Assembly (NCBI GenBank): GCA_900542875.1
Contig: UQPH01000007.1
Location: 1-48,541 of the forward strand
Source: an uncultured Eubacterium sp.
GTDB taxonomy: Bacteria; Bacillota; Clostridia; Oscillospirales; Acutalibacteraceae
Length of the DNA stretch: 48,541 nt
Reading direction: 5' to 3'
The first letter of the stretch is position 1. Each line of letters begins with the position of its first letter. Under the pieces are notes generated by a model. That model saw only the letters and a list, made by a program, of their open reading frames with translations. It ran no database searches and was not told where the DNA came from. Positions 8,759 through 16,261 of this stretch are shown piece by piece. A program made the translations under genes and the position numbers.

Positions 8759-9363
8759 TAACTATTCTTTCCTTTATTATATACATCATCAAAATCAAAC
8801 GGCACCTTTTTGCCTTTTTCGATATGATAACATTTGCCGTGAGCAAGAGAAAAAATATACTTATCGTGCTTATAGGAGTCCGAGTAAACATCAACAACTT
8901 CCAGTTCCTCAGGCTTGTGCACGGCGTAAAGCCTCTTTATTTTTTCCTCACCACGACAATTTTCGCCGATAATTACTCCCGTTTTAGGATTATGGCGGGT
9001 AGATATAATTTCGTCAAAATTAAGCCTTTTTGCAACCTCGTTCAAAAGAAAATCGGGGCTTGCACTTATGACAATACTGTACCTTTTTCTCTCGTAAAAC
9101 CAAGGATTCACCTTTGATATATATCTGTCCCAAAATTTATTAACCGCTTTTTCAAGCGGAATAAGAGGGATAAAGAGATAGCAGCTTTTCTTAAACCGAG
9201 TGAAAGAAATTATGCCGGTGAGCATAAGCGGCCCGGTAACCAAAAGAATAGGCACCTCGAGCAAAATGCACCACGGATAATGAATCATACAGTAGAATAC
9301 GAAAAGCGAACCGCTGTCAAAGGGCACTATCGTTTTGTCGAAATCATAAATATCTGCCTTCAT
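8758..9363 (-). CDS. HAD-IB family phosphatase, PgpC-like layout
   Basis: A haloacid-dehalogenase phosphatase of 201 residues. Motif I is DFDKT (residues 8-12), motif II lies in SASPDF (near 100), a Lys-containing GEEKIKR segment follows, and the acidic motif is YSDSYKHD. After motif I there is an unusual hydrophobic stretch (about 18-70) that could insert into or lie on the membrane. This layout resembles phosphatidylglycerophosphatase C (PgpC), so a lipid phosphate substrate is plausible but not shown. Start and stop each overlap the neighbours by one base (TAATG), indicating coupled translation. Confidence 0.82.
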   Translation of the reverse strand: MKADIYDFDKTIVPFDSGSLFVFYCMIHYPWCILLEVPILLVTGPLMLTGIISFTRFKKSCYLFIPLIPLEKAVNKFWDRYISKVNPWFYERKRYSIVISASPDFLLNEVAKRLNFDEIISTRHNPKTGVIIGENCRGEEKIKRLYAVHKPEELEVVDVYSDSYKHDKYIFSLAHGKCYHIEKGKKVPFDFDDVYNKGKNS

Positions 9364-9863
9364 TAAATGTCTTCCTCGTTGAATGATATTTTTATCTCCT
9401 TATTATCGGACTTAAACTTTGTAAGTTTTACACCTGCGGCATTGAGCATACGCTTACTTGCACGAGTACCCTCGCTGTCTGCGTACTTATCCGAAATATA
9501 CACAACCTCTTTTATACCGCTTTGAATAATTGACTTTGCACATTCGTTACACGGAAAAAGCGCAACGAAAATTCTGGAGCCCGAAAGATTTTGGCCGCCT
9601 GCGTTAAGAATGGCATTAAGTTCTGCGTGGCAGACAAACGGATACTTTGTATCGTTAGGATGCTCGCCGCTTCTCTCCCACGGAAACTCATCATCACTGC
9701 AACCTCTCGGGAAACCGTTATAGCCGACCGACATAATTTTATTATCATCGCTTACTATACAAGCGCCGACCTGAGTGCTGGGGTCCTTGCTCCTCATAGA
9801 CGAGAGCAGAGAAACGCCCATAAAATATTCATCCCATGAAATATAATTCTCTCTCTTTGGCAT
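9363..9863 (-). CDS. Deoxycytidylate (dCMP) deaminase, ComEB-like
   Basis: A zinc-dependent deaminase converting dCMP to dUMP for dTTP synthesis. The 166-residue protein shows the zinc and proton-transfer motif CHAELNAI (His79, Glu81) and the second zinc motif PCNECAK (Cys105, Cys108). It also has the family's N-terminal KDPSTQVGA and GYNGFPRGC segments. The ribosome site GGAG precedes ATG 9863. It lies 11 bases after mrp. Its place behind lexA makes a link between DNA stress and nucleotide supply attractive, which is inference. Confidence 0.93.
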   Translation of the reverse strand: MPKRENYISWDEYFMGVSLLSSMRSKDPSTQVGACIVSDDNKIMSVGYNGFPRGCSDDEFPWERSGEHPNDTKYPFVCHAELNAILNAGGQNLSGSRIFVALFPCNECAKSIIQSGIKEVVYISDKYADSEGTRASKRMLNAAGVKLTKFKSDNKEIKISFNEEDI

Positions 9864-9874
9864 CTTATTCTCCT

Positions 9875-10693
9875 TTACAGCAGAGCCTTAACAAAATCGT
9901 CAAGCTCGCTCGCCTCTATCTCATCTGCCCTGCCCTCGTCAACAAGTTTTGCGACATCGGGATTAATCGGCAACTTCGCAAGCACGGGAACGCCGAGTTC
10001 TTTTGCGGTTTCGTCAATTTTGCTCTCGCCGAAAATGCTGACTCTTTTACCGCAATCGGGGCATTCGTAATAACTCATATTTTCAACAAGACCAAGCACG
10101 GGCACATTCATCATCTTAGCCATATTATACGCTTTATTGACTATCATTTTAACTAAATCCTGCGGAGTGGAAACGATAACGATACCGTCAACGGGAAGCG
10201 ACTGAAAAACGGTAAGCGCAACATCACCCGTTCCGGGCGGCATATCTACAAAGAGATAATCAAGTTCGCCCCAATTAACGTCCGTCCAAAACTGCTGAAT
10301 AACTCCGCTGATAACAGGACCTCTCCACACAACGGGAGAATTTACATCCTCAAGCAGAAGATTAATACTCATAAGTTTAATTCCGCTTTTTGTTACGGTG
10401 GGGAGCAGACCCGTTTCGTCCTGCATAGCCCTTTCGGTTATACCGAAACTTTTAGGCACCGAAGGACCTGTAATATCGGCGTCGAGAATTCCGGCTTTAA
10501 GTCCCGCCTTGCGGCATTTTGAAGCGAGCAGACAACTGACAAGGCTTTTGCCCACTCCGCCTTTACCGGAAACAACACCAATAACTTTTTTTATATTTGA
10601 GTGTTCGTTCATCGGCTGAAGAAAACTCTGCGACTTTTCTCTTTCACTGCAATTACTTGAACAACTTGAGCAATCGTGACTGCATTCACTCAT
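9875..10693 (-). CDS. mrp: Mrp/NBP35-family Fe-S cluster carrier ATPase
   Basis: A P-loop ATPase thought to carry and transfer Fe-S clusters. The deviant Walker A GKGGVGKS is at residues 43-50, followed by DADITGPSVP and the DMPPGTGD switch. A CPDC pair near residue 210 probably bridges a dimer through a [4Fe-4S] cluster. The first 15 residues carry a C-x3-C-x2-C-x3-C motif, reminiscent of the N-terminal cluster of NBP35 rather than of E. coli Mrp. The MIP18 domain found at the start of some Mrp proteins is absent. The window is rich in Fe-S clients (Hdr, Flx, Frd). RBS GGAGG precedes the ATG; the gap to lexA is 46 bases. Confidence 0.93.
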   Translation of the reverse strand: MSECSHDCSSCSSNCSEREKSQSFLQPMNEHSNIKKVIGVVSGKGGVGKSLVSCLLASKCRKAGLKAGILDADITGPSVPKSFGITERAMQDETGLLPTVTKSGIKLMSINLLLEDVNSPVVWRGPVISGVIQQFWTDVNWGELDYLFVDMPPGTGDVALTVFQSLPVDGIVIVSTPQDLVKMIVNKAYNMAKMMNVPVLGLVENMSYYECPDCGKRVSIFGESKIDETAKELGVPVLAKLPINPDVAKLVDEGRADEIEASELDDFVKALL

Positions 10694-10739
10694 TACAAAA
10701 TTCCTCCAAACAACTGTAAAAACAATATAATCAAGGCTT

Positions 10740-11330
10740 TTAATAGGTACGAATTACCATATTTACCTTACCGAGAATTGAAACCTCATCGACAATAATC
10801 GGCTCGTATGCGTCGTTCTCCGGCTGAAGCCTGAAATGACCGTTTTCCTTATAAAATCTTTTAACGGTAGCCTCGTCCTCAATAAGCGCAACGACAATCT
10901 CGCCGTTTTCTGCAACGGGAGTCTGCTCTACAACAACAATATCGCCGTCGAGAATAGCAGCGTTTATCATAGAATCACCCTTTACTTTAAGGGCAAACAT
11001 ATTCTTTCCCTTATTCTTTACGGGAACAGGGATATACTCCTCTATGCTCTCAACAGCCAAAATCGGTTTACCTGCGGTAACCGTTCCTACAAGTGGAATT
11101 TGATAAGCCTTTGTGTCATAATGCTTTAGCCTGATAGTTCTTTTCATCATGGAATCACGCTCGATATACCCGTACTCCTCAAGTTTATTGAGTACATACT
11201 GAGCGGACGACGGAGACATATAGCCCATTTCTTTTTCTATTTCCCTGACGGTCGGGGCTACGCCTCGTTCTTCAACATACTCCTTGATATATTCAAGGCA
11301 CTGCTTTTGTCTTGCACTAAGTTGCTTCAT
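10740..11330 (-). CDS. lexA: LexA SOS repressor
   Basis: Represses DNA-damage genes and cleaves itself when RecA is activated. The N-terminal winged helix spans residues 1-65. The cleavage bond is Ala86-Gly87 (TVTAGKP), and the Ser-Lys dyad is Ser120 (GDSM) and Lys157 (ATVKRF). At 196 residues it is normal in length. It is the first gene of a seven-gene operon through birA. No canonical Bacillus LexA box (CGAAC…GTTCG) is visible upstream; the perfect palindrome AGTATATACT over the -10 is the best candidate for a lineage-specific operator. Confidence 0.96.
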   Translation of the reverse strand: MKQLSARQKQCLEYIKEYVEERGVAPTVREIEKEMGYMSPSSAQYVLNKLEEYGYIERDSMMKRTIRLKHYDTKAYQIPLVGTVTAGKPILAVESIEEYIPVPVKNKGKNMFALKVKGDSMINAAILDGDIVVVEQTPVAENGEIVVALIEDEATVKRFYKENGHFRLQPENDAYEPIIVDEVSILGKVNMVIRTY

Positions 11331-11409
11331 TTTCTCACCTAAAAAAATATTTTGTATTATTATTTATATTAAATACATAATATACTAAATAATAATATAT
11401 AACAAGTAT

Positions 11410-11438
11410 ATACTAACACTAAGAGTAATTTATGTCAA
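11410..11438 (-). promoter_or_regulatory. Promoter of the lexA operon
   Basis: -35 TTGACA (11433-11438), 17-base spacer, -10 TAGTAT (11410-11415), minus strand. The palindrome AGTATATACT overlaps the -10, where a repressor would block RNA polymerase. The leader is about 75 bases and very AT-rich. Confidence 0.6.
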
Positions 11439-11495
11439 ACAAATGTATATCATTTCATAATTTTTTTACAATAAAAGATAAATTTAAAAAAAGTG

Positions 11496-11524
11496 TTGAC
11501 ATTTAATTGATAATAATATATAAT
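11496..11524 (+). promoter_or_regulatory. Promoter of the tRNA-Met/tRNA-Glu transcript
   Basis: Consensus -35 TTGACA (11496-11501), 17-base spacer, perfect -10 TATAAT (11519-11524), starting about 13 bases before tRNA-Met. Strong promoters like this are usual for stable RNA. Confidence 0.85.
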
Positions 11525-11543
11525 CTTGCTTGCAAGTCAAAAT

Positions 11544-11620
11544 GGCTTTATAGCTCAGTTGGCTAGAGCATGCGGTTCATACCCGCAGTGTCACTGGTTC
11601 GAATCCAGTTAAAGCCACCA
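11544..11620 (+). tRNA. tRNA-Met (CAT)
   Basis: A 77-base cloverleaf: acceptor GGCTTTA pairs with TAAAGCC, with an encoded CCA end. The anticodon loop TTCATAC reads CAT, and the T loop is TTCGAAT. The anticodon stem is GCGG/CCGC rather than the three G-C pairs with GGG of initiator tRNA, so elongator Met is preferred. An Ile2 tRNA (lysidine-modified CAT) cannot be fully excluded. Confidence 0.93.
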
Positions 11621-11625
11621 CCTTA

Positions 11626-11700
11626 GGCCCGGTGGTCAAGAGGTTAAGACACCGCCCTTTCACGGCGGTAACACGGGTTCAATTCCCGTCCGGGTCACCA
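11626..11700 (+). tRNA. tRNA-Glu (TTC)
   Basis: A 75-base cloverleaf with acceptor GGCCCGG/CCGGGTC, one G.T pair, encoded CCA and anticodon loop CTTTCAC (anticodon TTC). It lies 5 bases after tRNA-Met, so both are cut from one transcript. Confidence 0.95.
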
Positions 11701-11701
11701 T

Positions 11702-11731
11702 AAAAAAGCACTTCAAACGAAGTGCTTTTTT
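11702..11731 (+). terminator. Terminator after the tRNA pair
   Basis: A 13-bp perfect stem (AAAAAAGCACTTC with GAAGTGCTTTTTT, loop AAAC) ends in a T-run directly behind tRNA-Glu. The T/A symmetry lets it also end the opposing SGNH gene transcript. Confidence 0.9.
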
Positions 11732-11796
11732 ATTTTACCTAATATTTACCGATTTGAACAGACAACTTATAAATCATATATGAAAAGGCTATCGGG

Positions 11797-12201
11797 TTAT
11801 TTCTTTGTATAGGCATAAAATTTTTCCGACGCTTCTGTCCAATACGAATACTTTGCGTCATTGCTCTTACTCTCAAGAGTACCGTAATTCTTAATTATTG
11901 TACCGAGATAATCGGTAGTCTTTTTTGCGCCCTCAAAATTAAGGTGAGTACCCTCATCACGATAGCAGGTTTGCATATCAATCCCGATACTGTCATAGGC
12001 ATTATTGAGGTCTATGTATTCGATATTATTCTCTTTGCAATAATTTTCGACGGCAGTATGGCGGCCGCTGCTCCAGCCGTTTGCACACGGCATTGTAACA
12101 AAAACGACCTTTGAGCCTTTACTTTGGCAATAATTAACAAGTCGGTTTATACACTCAATATCCTTTGGTTTTATTTTCTCAATATCATTATCGGGTGCCA
12201 T
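11797..12201 (-). CDS. SGNH/DltD-like hydrolase, C-terminal part (separated by frameshift)
   Basis: This 134-residue frame has the C-terminal SGNH block DEGTHLNFEGAK (catalytic Asp/His type) and the core strands VVFVTMPCANGW. It continues the protein that begins at 12794 but lies in the -1 frame. No ribosome site precedes its ATG, so independent translation is unlikely. Reading across the A_AAA_AAG heptamer at 12207-12213 in the -1 frame joins the halves as …PKKDYMAPDND…, giving a protein of about 330 residues. Either a homopolymer base is missing or frameshifting occurs. Confidence 0.7.
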   Translation of the reverse strand: MAPDNDIEKIKPKDIECINRLVNYCQSKGSKVVFVTMPCANGWSSGRHTAVENYCKENNIEYIDLNNAYDSIGIDMQTCYRDEGTHLNFEGAKKTTDYLGTIIKNYGTLESKSNDAKYSYWTEASEKFYAYTKK

Positions 12202-12794
12202 ATAATCTTTTTTGGTATATTGGTTTTCTTATTAGAAAAGCGATAGCCGTGAGTTTTTACAAATGAGGAATTTTTATACGAATGAGCCAATTTCCAACGA
12301 TTATGGAACACAAAGGTCGAAAAAACATTACGAACGCCGTCCTCGAAATAATCGGGCTTTACAAATCCAAAGTAATCCGAGAGTGTACGCTTTGATGAGG
12401 AATTCTTTTTAGGATAAGAGCCGTAAAACATATCAGTTTCGACAAGGACAAGCTTAGGACTTTGAGTTTTATACATTTTTTCCATAAGACCGAGCGACTC
12501 CTCAACAGACTGAAACGGTGAGGCGCAGACCGTACTGGTATAGCCGTAATCATTCCAAAGCTGAAACGGAACAAAGCCCGAGTACATATTACTGTTTCCG
12601 ATACAGGCAATTTGAATAGTATTATCCGGCTCGTCAACAAAGGAATAAGCGTCCCTTAGTCTTGCACTGAACTTAGCGGCACTTCTGCCCGAAAAGACAG
12701 AAAGCGACAAGCCCTCAAGAACAAGAAAAAAAGCAAGCACAAACGCAATAATTTTTACGCAGTCATTTACTGCATTTTTATATTTAGGATTCAT
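12171..12794 (-). CDS. SGNH/DltD-like hydrolase, N-terminal part (separated by frameshift)
   Basis: N-terminal half of a membrane-anchored SGNH-fold protein. It has one hydrophobic segment near residues 12-30, then the block I-like CIGNSNMYSG where the catalytic Ser of the family sits. I chose ATG 12794 because AGGGG lies 7 bases upstream; an earlier in-frame ATG at 12812 has no such site. The frame runs off after NIPKK into 9 unrelated codons. SGNH proteins of this layout often modify or transfer acyl groups on cell-surface polymers; the substrate is unknown. The gene stands alone, facing the tRNA terminator. Confidence 0.7.
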   Translation of the reverse strand: MNPKYKNAVNDCVKIIAFVLAFFLVLEGLSLSVFSGRSAAKFSARLRDAYSFVDEPDNTIQIACIGNSNMYSGFVPFQLWNDYGYTSTVCASPFQSVEESLGLMEKMYKTQSPKLVLVETDMFYGSYPKKNSSSKRTLSDYFGFVKPDYFEDGVRNVFSTFVFHNRWKLAHSYKNSSFVKTHGYRFSNKKTNIPKKIIWHPIMILRK

Positions 12795-12897
12795 ATAATC
12801 ACCCCTCATCATCTTTTACGAAGTGATTATACATCTATATTGTTACAATAAAATTAATGTCATCTTACATATTTGTAATATAATATAAAGTTTAACA

Positions 12898-12936
12898 ACA
12901 AAAAACGCAACGGACTCACACAAATCCGTTGCGTTT
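12898..12936 (-). terminator. Terminator of the DUF3048 gene
   Basis: A perfect 12-bp stem (12903-12914 with 12925-12936, loop of 10 bases) is followed on the minus strand by TTTTTT. It lies 15 bases after the stop codon at 12952. Confidence 0.88.
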
Positions 12937-12951
12937 GATATTTTATTTTAG

Positions 12952-14004
12952 TTATTCGCTAATGCAATCAACGCTTCCCTCGTGGTTTGCAGAAACAAAT
13001 CCGATATAGGACTGTCCCTTATTGAGCGAAATGGGAGAGCCCATAGAATCCTTAATCGAGAGTTTACCGTCGGTTACTGACCATGTAATGTCGCAAGCCT
13101 TGCCGTCGGAGACATATGTGCCGCTGCCGGAAGTCCAGCTGTAATTCAAGTATGTAGTACTGGAATTCTTATACGGAGCGGTAATATAGGTCGAATCTGC
13201 CTTGAGGAGAATGAGATTTTCAAACGAAACATCGGTATCCCAATCATTGGTATGATACTTTGAGTCCTCCGAGGAGAATGTGAATTTTCTGGTGTCGGTG
13301 CGTGATGAAAACTTAACATTAACGCCGCTTGCGGGTGTTTCGCCGGCAGGTGTTGCGTTCTCGTTAAAATCAAGAGCCACAATATTATCCTTATTAATCT
13401 CCTTACGGTAGCCTTTGCTGTCCATAACTCCGTCAAGTTCCTTAGCGTACATCACGCCGGTATGCTCGGAGGAAACACGACGGGTTTTATTTCTGCCGAA
13501 AAGTGCACCGCCGTTCATTCCGTCAATATCATCAACGCCGTTTGCGCTAATGGTTTCGTAGCCTCCGACATAATCGCCCTTACTGTGAGAGCCGCCCCAA
13601 TGAACGAACACTGCATCAAAGAACTGACTGAATTCAACAAAACTTGGTCTTGCACTGCGAAGCGGACCCACCTCATCGGGAATTGCCGAGGAATCCGCAT
13701 ATACCCAAAGCATACGGCTGATACCGCCCTCAACTTCTCCCTCGCAGGTAATATCGGCAGAACCGATGCCGAACTGCGGACGGGCGTCACTGTGATTTTC
13801 AACAACTATCGCAACAGGTCTCTTACCGTCTGCGGACTCCGAAATTTCATTGCCCGTAAACGGGTTGGTCGGAGGGATGTAAGCAGTGGTAGACTCGGTT
13901 GCGGTTTCGGTAGGCTCCTCCTCTTTTTTTGAGCATGCAAAGAACGCAACGCTCATTACCAAAACCATCATAATTGCAATAATTGCCTTAAATCTCTTTT
14001 TCAT
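12952..14004 (-). CDS. DUF3048 (YerB-like) lipoprotein
   Basis: An exported lipoprotein of 350 residues. The N-terminal hydrophobic stretch ends in a lipobox-like VAFFAC (Cys near 24) and is followed by an acidic Thr-rich linker. The DUF3048 body contains the characteristic RPVAIVVENHSDARPQFG, GGISRMLWVY and VGPLRSARPSFVEF motifs. B. subtilis YerB belongs to this family; its function is unknown. The ribosome site AGGAGAG precedes the ATG. It has its own promoter (14037-14065) and terminator, so it is a single-gene unit behind spoIVB. Confidence 0.9.
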   Translation of the reverse strand: MKKRFKAIIAIMMVLVMSVAFFACSKKEEEPTETATESTTAYIPPTNPFTGNEISESADGKRPVAIVVENHSDARPQFGIGSADITCEGEVEGGISRMLWVYADSSAIPDEVGPLRSARPSFVEFSQFFDAVFVHWGGSHSKGDYVGGYETISANGVDDIDGMNGGALFGRNKTRRVSSEHTGVMYAKELDGVMDSKGYRKEINKDNIVALDFNENATPAGETPASGVNVKFSSRTDTRKFTFSSEDSKYHTNDWDTDVSFENLILLKADSTYITAPYKNSSTTYLNYSWTSGSGTYVSDGKACDITWSVTDGKLSIKDSMGSPISLNKGQSYIGFVSANHEGSVDCISE

Positions 14005-14036
14005 TATTTCTCTCCTAACGGTGACATTATAGAATA

Positions 14037-14065
14037 ACTATACCACTAATTGCCGGAAAAATCAA
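14037..14065 (-). promoter_or_regulatory. Promoter of the DUF3048 gene
   Basis: -35 TTGATT (14060-14065), 17-base spacer, -10 TATAGT (14037-14042), minus strand, in the 100-base gap behind spoIVB. Confidence 0.6.
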
Positions 14066-14104
14066 CAGCAACACTATATATAGGGAGATTAAATTATTTT
14101 ATTT

Positions 14105-15307
14105 TTAATTTTCTTCTTGTTTTTCGAGCATTGTTTGAGCGAAAACGGCATATCCCTTTTCGGGATTATTAACTATAACATGGGTGAGTGCTCCGACAAG
14201 TCTGCCGTCCTGAACGATAGGAGAGCCGCTCATACCCTGAACTATTCCGCCTGTTAATTCTTTAAGTTCGGGGTCGGTAATTTTAATCACCATATTTTTT
14301 TGGGAATTATTTTCGTTATACGAAATATGAGTAATCTCAATTTCATATTCTTTAGGTTCACCGTTTTGCACGGCGGAAACAAGCGAAGCCTTGCCCTTTT
14401 TTACCTGCTGGGCGGAGGCTACGGGGTACGCCTTTGCAAAAGAGGGAACAGCACTGTATGCCCCGAAAATTCCGCAATCGGTATTTGCGGTCAGCCTGCC
14501 CACGGTATAATCACCGAAGTCACATTCGAGAGAGCCTGTTGTGCCCTTAGACGCCTTTTTAATATCGGTAACTCTTGCACTGACGGCCTCGCCCTCGAGA
14601 AGCGGCATAATCTCGTTAGTATCGACATCATTGACCTGATGACCGAGAGCGCCGAACATACCGCTGTCCTTATCATAATAGGTAAGAGTTCCTATTCCTG
14701 CCGTCGAGTCTCTGACCCACATACCCGCCTTATAGCAACCCTCACGCTCGCAGTAAACGGGGCTGAGAGTAAATTCACGGTAGCGTTCGCCACGCTTTAC
14801 CTTAATATCAAACGACGAACCGTTATTATTATTCAGAATATTTTGGACGGAATCGGAAGTATAGACTTTTTCACCGTCTATCGAAATAATCACATCGCCC
14901 ACCTGCAAGCCGCACGATTCGGCAGGATTTACTCTCCCCGAATCAGTTTCCACGGACTGCGTACCGACTATAATAACCCCGTCGGTATAAAGTTTAATGC
15001 CGAAAACTTCGCCGCTGACGAAAACGGTTTTTTCGTCCTTTTCAATAAGCGTTACCTCTTTAATCGGAACAACTCCGAAAAGTTTAAGACTTTCACGGCG
15101 ATTGGGCGAATTTTGGGAATCGACAAAGGCGGCGTTGCCTTTATCGGAAACTGCATAAGTTATCACCCGAGAGAACGGACTGTAATCGCCGTTATAACTG
15201 ACAACGCTGTCGGGCAAAACCACGGTGCCCCAAATAATTATGCCAAACAGCACGGTGCAAAGAGCAAGAAGCACCGCATCAAAAATTCTTATTGCTTTTT
15301 TCATCAT
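14105..15307 (-). CDS. spoIVB: SpoIVB serine peptidase (S55)
   Basis: In Bacillus this protease is made in the forespore, crosses into the intermembrane space and triggers SpoIVFB to release active sigma-K. The 400-residue protein has an N-terminal membrane segment (8-31), a PDZ domain (about 100-185, SCGLQVGDVIISIDG) and the S55 peptidase domain. Conserved His223 lies in GALGHQV, and the nucleophile Ser in GMSGSP near residue 363. All are intact. ATG 15307 or the adjacent ATG 15304 may be used; GGTG spacing favours the second. It shows that the lineage forms or recently formed spores. No sporulation neighbours are present. Confidence 0.95.
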   Translation of the reverse strand: MMKKAIRIFDAVLLALCTVLFGIIIWGTVVLPDSVVSYNGDYSPFSRVITYAVSDKGNAAFVDSQNSPNRRESLKLFGVVPIKEVTLIEKDEKTVFVSGEVFGIKLYTDGVIIVGTQSVETDSGRVNPAESCGLQVGDVIISIDGEKVYTSDSVQNILNNNNGSSFDIKVKRGERYREFTLSPVYCEREGCYKAGMWVRDSTAGIGTLTYYDKDSGMFGALGHQVNDVDTNEIMPLLEGEAVSARVTDIKKASKGTTGSLECDFGDYTVGRLTANTDCGIFGAYSAVPSFAKAYPVASAQQVKKGKASLVSAVQNGEPKEYEIEITHISYNENNSQKNMVIKITDPELKELTGGIVQGMSGSPIVQDGRLVGALTHVIVNNPEKGYAVFAQTMLEKQEEN

Positions 15308-15348
15308 ATCACCAAGAATAGTTTTACCGTCTTATGGCAAATTCATAC

Positions 15349-15377
15349 TTGAAAGACAGTGCTATATGTGATAAAAT
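15349..15377 (+). promoter_or_regulatory. Promoter of yebC
   Basis: -35 TTGAAA (15349-15354), 17-base spacer, -10 TAAAAT (15372-15377), about 80 bases before the yebC ATG, in the divergent spacer with spoIVB. Confidence 0.65.
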
Positions 15378-15457
15378 ATTTTGTATTAAAATTCGATTTG
15401 TTAAAATAAATGCAGGCGGCAAAACAGATTTGCCGTATCGGCATCGGGAGGATAAAA

Positions 15458-16204
15458 ATGAGCGGACATAATAAATGGAGCACTATTAAGAGAAAGAAAG
15501 GCGCAAACGACGCAGCAAGAGCAAAAGTATTTACAAAAATCGGAAGAGAACTCGCCGTAGCGGTCAAAAACGGCGGTGCAGACCCGAACAACAACGCAAA
15601 ACTTCGTGATGTAATCGCAAAGGCTAAGCAGAACAATGTACCTAACGACAACATTGACAGAATGCTCAAAAAAGCCGCAGGTGACGCAGACACCACAAAC
15701 TATGAGGAAATCATTTACGAGGGATACGGTCCGTCGGGCGTTGCGGTAGTTGTTGAGACTTTGACAGATAACAGAAACCGTACCGCAGGCGAAGTAAGAC
15801 ACTACTTCGACAAGGCAGGCGGAAATATGGGCAACCCGGGTTCGGTTACCTTTATGTTTGAAAAGCAGGGTGTTATCATTATAGAGAAAGAGGACACCGA
15901 CGAAGATCAGCTTATGGAGGACGCTCTCGAAGCAGGCGCAACCGACTTTTTAACCGACGAGGAAGATATATTTGAAATTCGCACAGAGCCTAACGATGTA
16001 GGCGTAATTCGTGACGAACTCGGCGAAAAAGGCTACAACATTATTTCAAGCGAGGCGGCTTACATTCCATCCACCTACACCCGTCTTGAGTCGCAGGACG
16101 ATATGAAAAAAATGGCAAAGATGATAGAGATGTTTGAGGAAAACGACGATGTTCAAAACATCTATCACAACTGGGAAAACGAAGACGAGTACGAAGAAGA
16201 CTGA
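15458..16204 (+). CDS. yebC: YebC/PmpR-family (TACO1-like) protein
   Basis: A widespread family described as DNA-binding regulators and, more recently, as factors helping ribosomes through difficult peptide stretches. The N-terminus MSGHNKWSTIKRKKGANDAARAKVFTK is the family signature. At 248 residues it is standard length. ATG 15458 follows GGGAGG and matches the family start, so the 16 extra codons upstream are not used. The C-terminus is strongly acidic. It is transcribed alone, converging on the ZIP transporter with a shared terminator. Confidence 0.95.
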   Translation: MSGHNKWSTIKRKKGANDAARAKVFTKIGRELAVAVKNGGADPNNNAKLRDVIAKAKQNNVPNDNIDRMLKKAAGDADTTNYEEIIYEGYGPSGVAVVVETLTDNRNRTAGEVRHYFDKAGGNMGNPGSVTFMFEKQGVIIIEKEDTDEDQLMEDALEAGATDFLTDEEDIFEIRTEPNDVGVIRDELGEKGYNIISSEAAYIPSTYTRLESQDDMKKMAKMIEMFEENDDVQNIYHNWENEDEYEED

Positions 16205-16215
16205 TTGCTCAAAAC

Positions 16216-16259
16216 ATAAATAAACGGATTGCAGGTAATTATGCAATCCGTTTATTTAT
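16216..16259. terminator. Bidirectional terminator between yebC and the ZIP gene
   Basis: A perfect 18-bp inverted repeat (16216-16233 with 16242-16259, loop of 8) sits between two converging genes. Its A/T-rich outer arms provide T-runs in both directions. Confidence 0.85.
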
Positions 16260-16261
16260 TG

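Noticed and set aside
11331..11495. Riboswitch or T-box in the AT-rich lexA leader, and elsewhere ahead of DAHP synthase and purL
   Set aside because: Leaders are short or AT-rich without the conserved cores; no specifier loop, T-box sequence or purine aptamer is visible.
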